Shown here piece by piece: positions 58,945-64,000 of a DNA stretch of 64,000 nucleotides (the stretch's first letter is position 1; each line of letters opens with the position of its first letter). Both the position numbers and the translations under genes were made by a program. Source of the stretch: Plumapathes pennacea (Eukaryota; Cnidaria; Anthozoa; Antipatharia; Myriopathidae). The stretch spans positions 18,719,097 to 18,783,096 of the forward strand of contig OZ038466.1 in the NCBI GenBank assembly GCA_964036295.1. The letters run 5' to 3'. The notes beneath the pieces were generated by a model. It worked only from the letters and a program-made list of their open reading frames with translations. It was not told where the DNA came from and did not search any database.

Positions 58945-60997
58945 CTAAAGCTTTGTGCAGCGCTCTTCCTCACACTCCTTGTAGCCGATGTTCATGTACG
59001 CCAACGAAATTTCCTCATACTCGTTGGGAATGCTTTTAGTGGAGGAACCGGATGACGAGAAAGATTGATCTTCCGGCTCTAAATAATGCGTGTCTTTATC
59101 ACCTGGGTTTTGCATCAGGTCATTGATTGTCGGGTTCTGTTCTGCTTCTGTGTTGGCTGGGGCGGGATTTCTCCGCAGCCTCACTATAAAACAGAGGGCA
59201 AGGAACAATATGAGCAGGACTAAAATGGTTCCAAGAACAGGCAAGGTAGCGGGACTACTGACAATACCTATGGTTAGAGAGGGAAAAGGTTGATCTGCTG
59301 GCTCTAAATAATACGTGTCTTTATCACCTGGGTTTTGCATCAGGTCATTGATCGCCGGGTTCTGTTCTGCTTCTGTGTTGGGTGGGGCGGGATTTCTCCG
59401 AAGCTTCACTATAAAACAGAGGGCAATGAACAATATGACCAGCAGGACTAAAATGGTTCCAAGAATAGGCAAGGTAGTGGGGCTGCTGACGATACCTACC
59501 GGTTAGAGAGGAAAAAGAAAAGATAAGAAACGATAAGTAGTAAGGCAGGACTATCGTACAACAGTTTGAACAGTCAGCCATGGACAGTGTATAACTAATT
59601 TGAGTAAATTAATACCATTTGCAAATAAACATAGATTCAATATTCCACACATGTCTGCAAAGCAAACCAATTCGATGGCAATAATTAATAGTCACTTTTC
59701 ACGACTTTTCCGTGCATGTAACTTAAGCCATGACACTTACGTCTGTACCTGAGCAGGCTTTGTACAATTATATTGTGGTACAACAATTCCAGCAGAAGAC
59801 GTTGGTGTTTACATAACCGAATACCTAGTATCTCATATTTTCTTTTGACGTATATATTTTCTTTCGCACTCTCTGTTTCTGGCATAATAATCCCGAATAA
59901 TCAACCAGAAAATGTCTTTCGGTGGAAACTCACAAAAAAATTAATTCCAACACTTCGACTATCGTAGCCATCAATCCAGTTTCCAAACAATGGTTTTGTA
60001 GGATTTCCAACGTAAGAAAGAGTTAATTACTTATTTGTCCTGATGAAAGATCTTTATTTCTTCAAAGCGAACCCCGTTACGGCTACTGTGACCAAACATG
60101 GTAAATTTAGAATTTGCCATTTGGCCATTGTAACGGTAACCGGGTGCACTTCAAATATTACGTAAATAGATAGATAATTTGGAAAGAAGATAATAGTCAT
60201 AAGATATTGGGCATTCAATTACAGTATTAACTACCAAGTTCCTCTGCTGGGACATTTTGCCACAAACAGCTTGTCGCCACACCCATTGTTGTGATTACCT
60301 TTCTTTTTTTCCTCATTTTCGGCATAAGGTTCCACAAGTTTGATAATCAAATTCTGAACGCAGAATCAGTTTGGCGAATGTCATTAATCTATATTTCTAA
60401 TAGCTTTTCCCTCTACTTCTGTTACCTTCCTCTTGGAAATTAAGTACGCATAAAATAGGGGCGGTTACAGTGACAAGCATGTTCACGACTAATAAGTCAC
60501 CTGGATCATCTTTTCTAAGTTTCTCAGATTCCTTGGTGAGCTCCTCAAGTTGAATTTGATGCACTGTGCTGCCAGCTCTGTTGGTCATGTTGCAAGCGTA
60601 CATCCCAAAGTCCTGTTCAGACTGAGGTCTGACGATTAGAAGATTGTTGTCAACTTTTATGTTGTCTGTGGTCAAAGGTTTTCCTTCTTTGCTCCAGCTG
60701 TAAGACACTTTGCGGGCGCTTGTTGCATAGCAACGTAGTACTACCGTGGTATTTAGAGCAGAGACAACGTGTGTTGAAGATTGCTCTTTTCGTAACCTCG
60801 GCGGTGCTGAAGAAATGAAAAACAAGTTGTTTGCTGATTTGTATAAACTGGACACAGATGAACAACACGTAGAGCGCGCGCGATGCAAGAAACTCTTATA
60901 AGTCCACCTGGTACGTTACATTTGTGATAGCTCGCTATGGCCAACTAATGAAAGAAAGTTGAAAATAATGATATTGATAATATTGATAATAATGATG

Positions 60998-61050
<53 letters not shown>

Positions 61051-63932
61051 TATATTTCTGTGTCAAGATTTTGTAGCAGACGAACATCCCTCTACTAATG
61101 GAGGACATTATACTAAATAAAAATAAATATAAAATATAAAATATAAGTTGTTTCTAATGTAAATATAATTTTAAAGGTTAAAAATTATTTTAAGTTTCTT
61201 AGAATTTATAAGAAAGATATAAGTTTAAGAGGAGTAAAGAAAGCAGCCGTTGTTACAACCATAATCTAAACACTTAGTAAGATCACGCTTACGAATGTAA
61301 GCTTTCAATCCCTTTAACGAAGAGTGTTGGTCTGAGATATCTAATGCCATGTTTACACGAGAGACATTTTTCGCAGTAAAAATATTACCGCGGTAAATTT
61401 GCATTTACCATGCCCTACAAGGAGGTAAATTGGCATTTATTACGGTAAATGTTCTATTGTTCTGAACTACATTTACCAATGTTTTGTAAATTGTCTGCAC
61501 GCGTGGTACGTTTACTACAGTAAAGTAAATGCTTTCACCGAGGTAATTGTGTCTCGTGTAAACACGGCATAAGAGACGGCCGAGTGTTTCCCAATATGTA
61601 ACTGTGTTACAACTGGGTATTGAAAAATCAGATTGTCTTAGACTGTATTTGGAACTTTGAGGCTTGAATACAAACAGTTAACTTTATACATAAAAATACA
61701 CATGTCTTGGAGGCTTCTATTTGGTATGTACGCTCTATCTAGTATATTGCTGGTAACTTGGTGAAGGTATTACAGGGCGCATCTATGACAGAGGGTTATC
61801 TCACCTATCACAGTGACGTTAGTAGACATGCTGGTAGAACCGTACTTGTTAGTAGCAGTGCACTTGTATACTCCACTGTGTTTGGTTTGAATTGATGCAA
61901 AGATAAGTAAAGCTCCTCCTTCATGATGATCCACTTCAGGAATGTTATTGTCTCCATCCTTACTCCACGATACTTTAGGTTCTGGAGTTCCACTGACCTT
62001 ACAGGAAAGTGGGCTAGAGCTTCCTTTTATAAAATCTATTGTGGGTCGCAGCCTCTGTATGGAAGGACGGTCTGCAAAACAGGGTTTACCGTTTGACATG
62101 AATCATTGACGTCAGATACATTAAGACCACTTTACAATATGCGCTTCAGAAATGTTATCGTCCCCACCCTTGTTCCACGATATTGTAGAATTGTAGACTT
62201 ACTTAGAACAAACGAGATCACCAGAAACAGCGACATCAGAAATCACATTTAATAACTAATTAACCATCCTATACTATAGCTACTAATAATTTTACTTCAA
62301 AGTTGTCGCACCGCTTAGTTCCCTCTGGCCGTTGTGAGCCAAGAATTTTACGGCATATGCTGTACGTTATGAAGTATCTACGTGATGATTAGCATCTGCA
62401 ATATCTCGGAACATAAAGAGCTGACTGCATATCATTCTTAAGTCGTCATGCGTACTCACTAACGTCCGGAATGCGGCCACTCTTCACGTCACTTGCTGGA
62501 CTGTCTCCTTTACTGTTGTACACCAGCACTTTCACTTCATACTCTGCCCATTCTTCTAAATCTCTCAACGTGTGTGACGTAGCTATTCCAGTAAGCGTCT
62601 TGGTGATGAAACTGCTCTTTCCTTTCCTTCTGTACAGCACCTTGTATCCAACAAGTGCTCCGTTTATTTTATCCGGCTTCTGTTGAAGCGATAGCAATCG
62701 AAAATAATTAAATACACGCATGTTTAAAAAACGGGGGGGTGGGTGGGATTTTGATGTCAAATTGTCGCCAATTTGCTTAGTCGGTACACTTTCCTCACTC
62801 GATCACTAAACCGAGGGATGACGTTTTGCCATTTTGACAACGTTGCAAACAAAGTTTGGACTTTGCACACTGTAAACTGTGTCCAAGATCTCGAAGAAAA
62901 AATAGCCGATGTGACTCGTATTTTACACGGTGTCCAACTACTTCACAATACTGATTCCACATTCTAGCACAGTATAACTGAGCTAGTAGAATTCAGACAT
63001 TTCATACCACAGTAGGAACCTTATGTGAATCCGGAGTACGTCGGCAACGTCAAGAGGCAAATGTGTCGATTTCCCTTAAATTATTTTTAATATTTATGTT
63101 CATTGTTTTTACTCAAATTGTTCCTTGGTACGTCACCGACTGGAGGTTTGTCTGTTCGCCTTCTGACACAACAAATACTAGGTGACATTTGACCCTAGAC
63201 CATGCTCGTTTGCGTGCGTTGTAAATATTTATGCGCAACCGACAAAAGCTGCAGGAACTAGCAGGTTTGTACGTACAGAAAACAAGTAAAGCTTTATATA
63301 TAGCACAGTCCAGGACCATTTATACCAACACTGATCGATTGGAATTTTATACTTCTGACACATACTTTTATAATTCTGAATTATCCGTATAGACGAGTTA
63401 ACTATCCGACCAAGGTTAATCAACAACCACTTTTTGAAAACTACAAAATCGGACCCTATCCCATTATTACGACCAGATTTGTATTGCCTGTATGAACAGG
63501 ATTCCACTGTAGTTACAAAATTAATTTCTAGCTTCATTATCTTGAACTTGCCTGCCACGTGACCTGGATAGTCGTTGACGTCACCGCTGTTACAGCCGTC
63601 AAGTTTGGTGCCATGTCTGGAACTTTTGACGAGAAAACATAAAGATTTATCTGTTCATTGTGGAATAAAATATAAAACGGTTAAAGTAGACGGCGTGACC
63701 ATGTGTACTCACCATCCTCCAGGGTGCGAACAGTCTTCACGTCACTTTCTGGACTGTCTCCTTTACTGTTGTACACCTTCACTTTCACTTCATACTCTGT
63801 CCATTTTTCTAAATCTCTCAACGTATGTGACGTGGCTTCTCCAGTAAGCGTCTTGTTAGTAAAACTACTCTGTCCTTTCTTCTTATGCAGCACCTTGTAT
63901 CCAACAAGTACTCCGTTTATTTTACCCGGTTT
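58945..63932 (-). CDS. Ig/FN3 cell-surface receptor, 3' portion (5' end outside window)
   Basis: Six exons join in frame: 63713-63932, 63552-63616, 62460-62679, 61805-62071, 60501-60806, 58945-59495. Order: C-terminal part of a fibronectin III domain (GVLVGYKVLHKKKG...WTEYEVKVKVYNSKGDSPES); a second FN3 from the 65-base plus 220-base exon pair (NLTAVTAVTSTTIQVTWQ, then GALVGYKVLYRRKG); Ig domain 1 (LSCKVSG, VSWSKDG, SGVYKCTATN); Ig domain 2 (VLRCYATS, YSWSKEG, FGMYACNMTN); then two transmembrane-plus-tail units in one exon (LPILGTILVLLVILFIALCF and LPVLGTILVLLILFLALCF), each followed by a basic stop-transfer RLRRNPAP/KLRRNPAP. The tail ends with NEYEEISLAYMNI. The two 220-base FN3 exons are the same length and phase, showing domain duplication. 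The exon at 63552 ends with a GC donor (CAG/GCAAGT). Likely an adhesion or signalling receptor; the ligand is unknown. Confidence 0.88.
60996..61049. repeat. (AAT)n microsatellite
   Basis: Eighteen near-perfect AAT units in the intron between the two Ig exons, preceded by degenerate GATAAT repeats. Confidence 0.95.
61345..61569. repeat. 225-bp MITE with TAA target duplication
   Basis: The ends TGCCATGTTTACACGAGA and TCTCGTGTAAACACGGCA are inverted with one mismatch. TAA flanks both sides (61342-61344 and 61570-61572), the 3-bp duplication of PIF/Harbinger-type elements. The interior repeats GGTAAAT/ATTTACC words. It lies in the Ig/FN3 gene. Confidence 0.75.
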
Positions 63933-64000
63933 CTGGGAATCGAAAAATGAAAAGCACCGTCGAGTGAACAGTCTATCACTTGAGGAGTTCAAACTGACTG

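Overview
The window looks like nuclear DNA of an invertebrate animal, most likely an anthozoan cnidarian (stony coral type). The basis is intron-rich genes with canonical GT-AG (a few GC-AG) splice sites, metazoan-only families (KDM4, CIMAP2/LEXM, Ig/FN3 receptor), an AT-rich composition, and dense small inverted-repeat elements. The coral assignment is an inference from overall character, not from a marker gene. There is no sign of operons, a plasmid, a phage or CRISPR.

Layout. (1) 0.8-9.6 kb, minus strand: a JmjN/JmjC/double-PHD/Tudor histone demethylase of the KDM4 family. I resolve 18 exons that join in frame; the C-terminal end lies beyond position 1. (2) 13.0-14.1 kb, plus strand: an intronless class A GPCR. 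(3) 16.2-23.9 kb, minus strand: an ATG4C/D-type autophagy cysteine protease, 11 coding exons, 456 residues. (4) 24.0-33.4 kb, plus strand: CIMAP2 (LEXM), a ciliary-microtubule PG-repeat protein, 12 coding exons, 397 residues. Its start codon lies only 192 bp from the divergent ATG4 start codon, so the two probably share a bidirectional promoter. (5) 33.7-58.2 kb: about 25 kb with no clear host gene, filled with inverted-repeat DNA elements, tandem arrays and diverged segmental duplicates. It contains two foldback elements with long terminal inverted repeats and 8-10 bp target duplications (Mutator-like), a facing pair of tandem arrays, and a tentative three-exon microprotein locus. (6) 58.9-63.9 kb, minus strand: the 3' half of an Ig/FN3 cell-surface receptor. 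Its last exon carries an in-frame tandem duplication of acceptor, transmembrane segment and cytoplasmic tail.

The genes are unrelated housekeeping, ciliary and surface genes and do not form a pathway. The most novel-looking items are the duplicated membrane-anchor exon of the Ig/FN3 receptor, the nested-palindrome foldback element at 44.7-46.1 kb, the facing tandem arrays at 39.7-44.0 kb, and the close head-to-head ATG4/CIMAP2 promoter with a near-match to an RFX X-box. All exon boundaries were read by eye from splice consensus, phase and family similarity; no alignment or transcript data were available.
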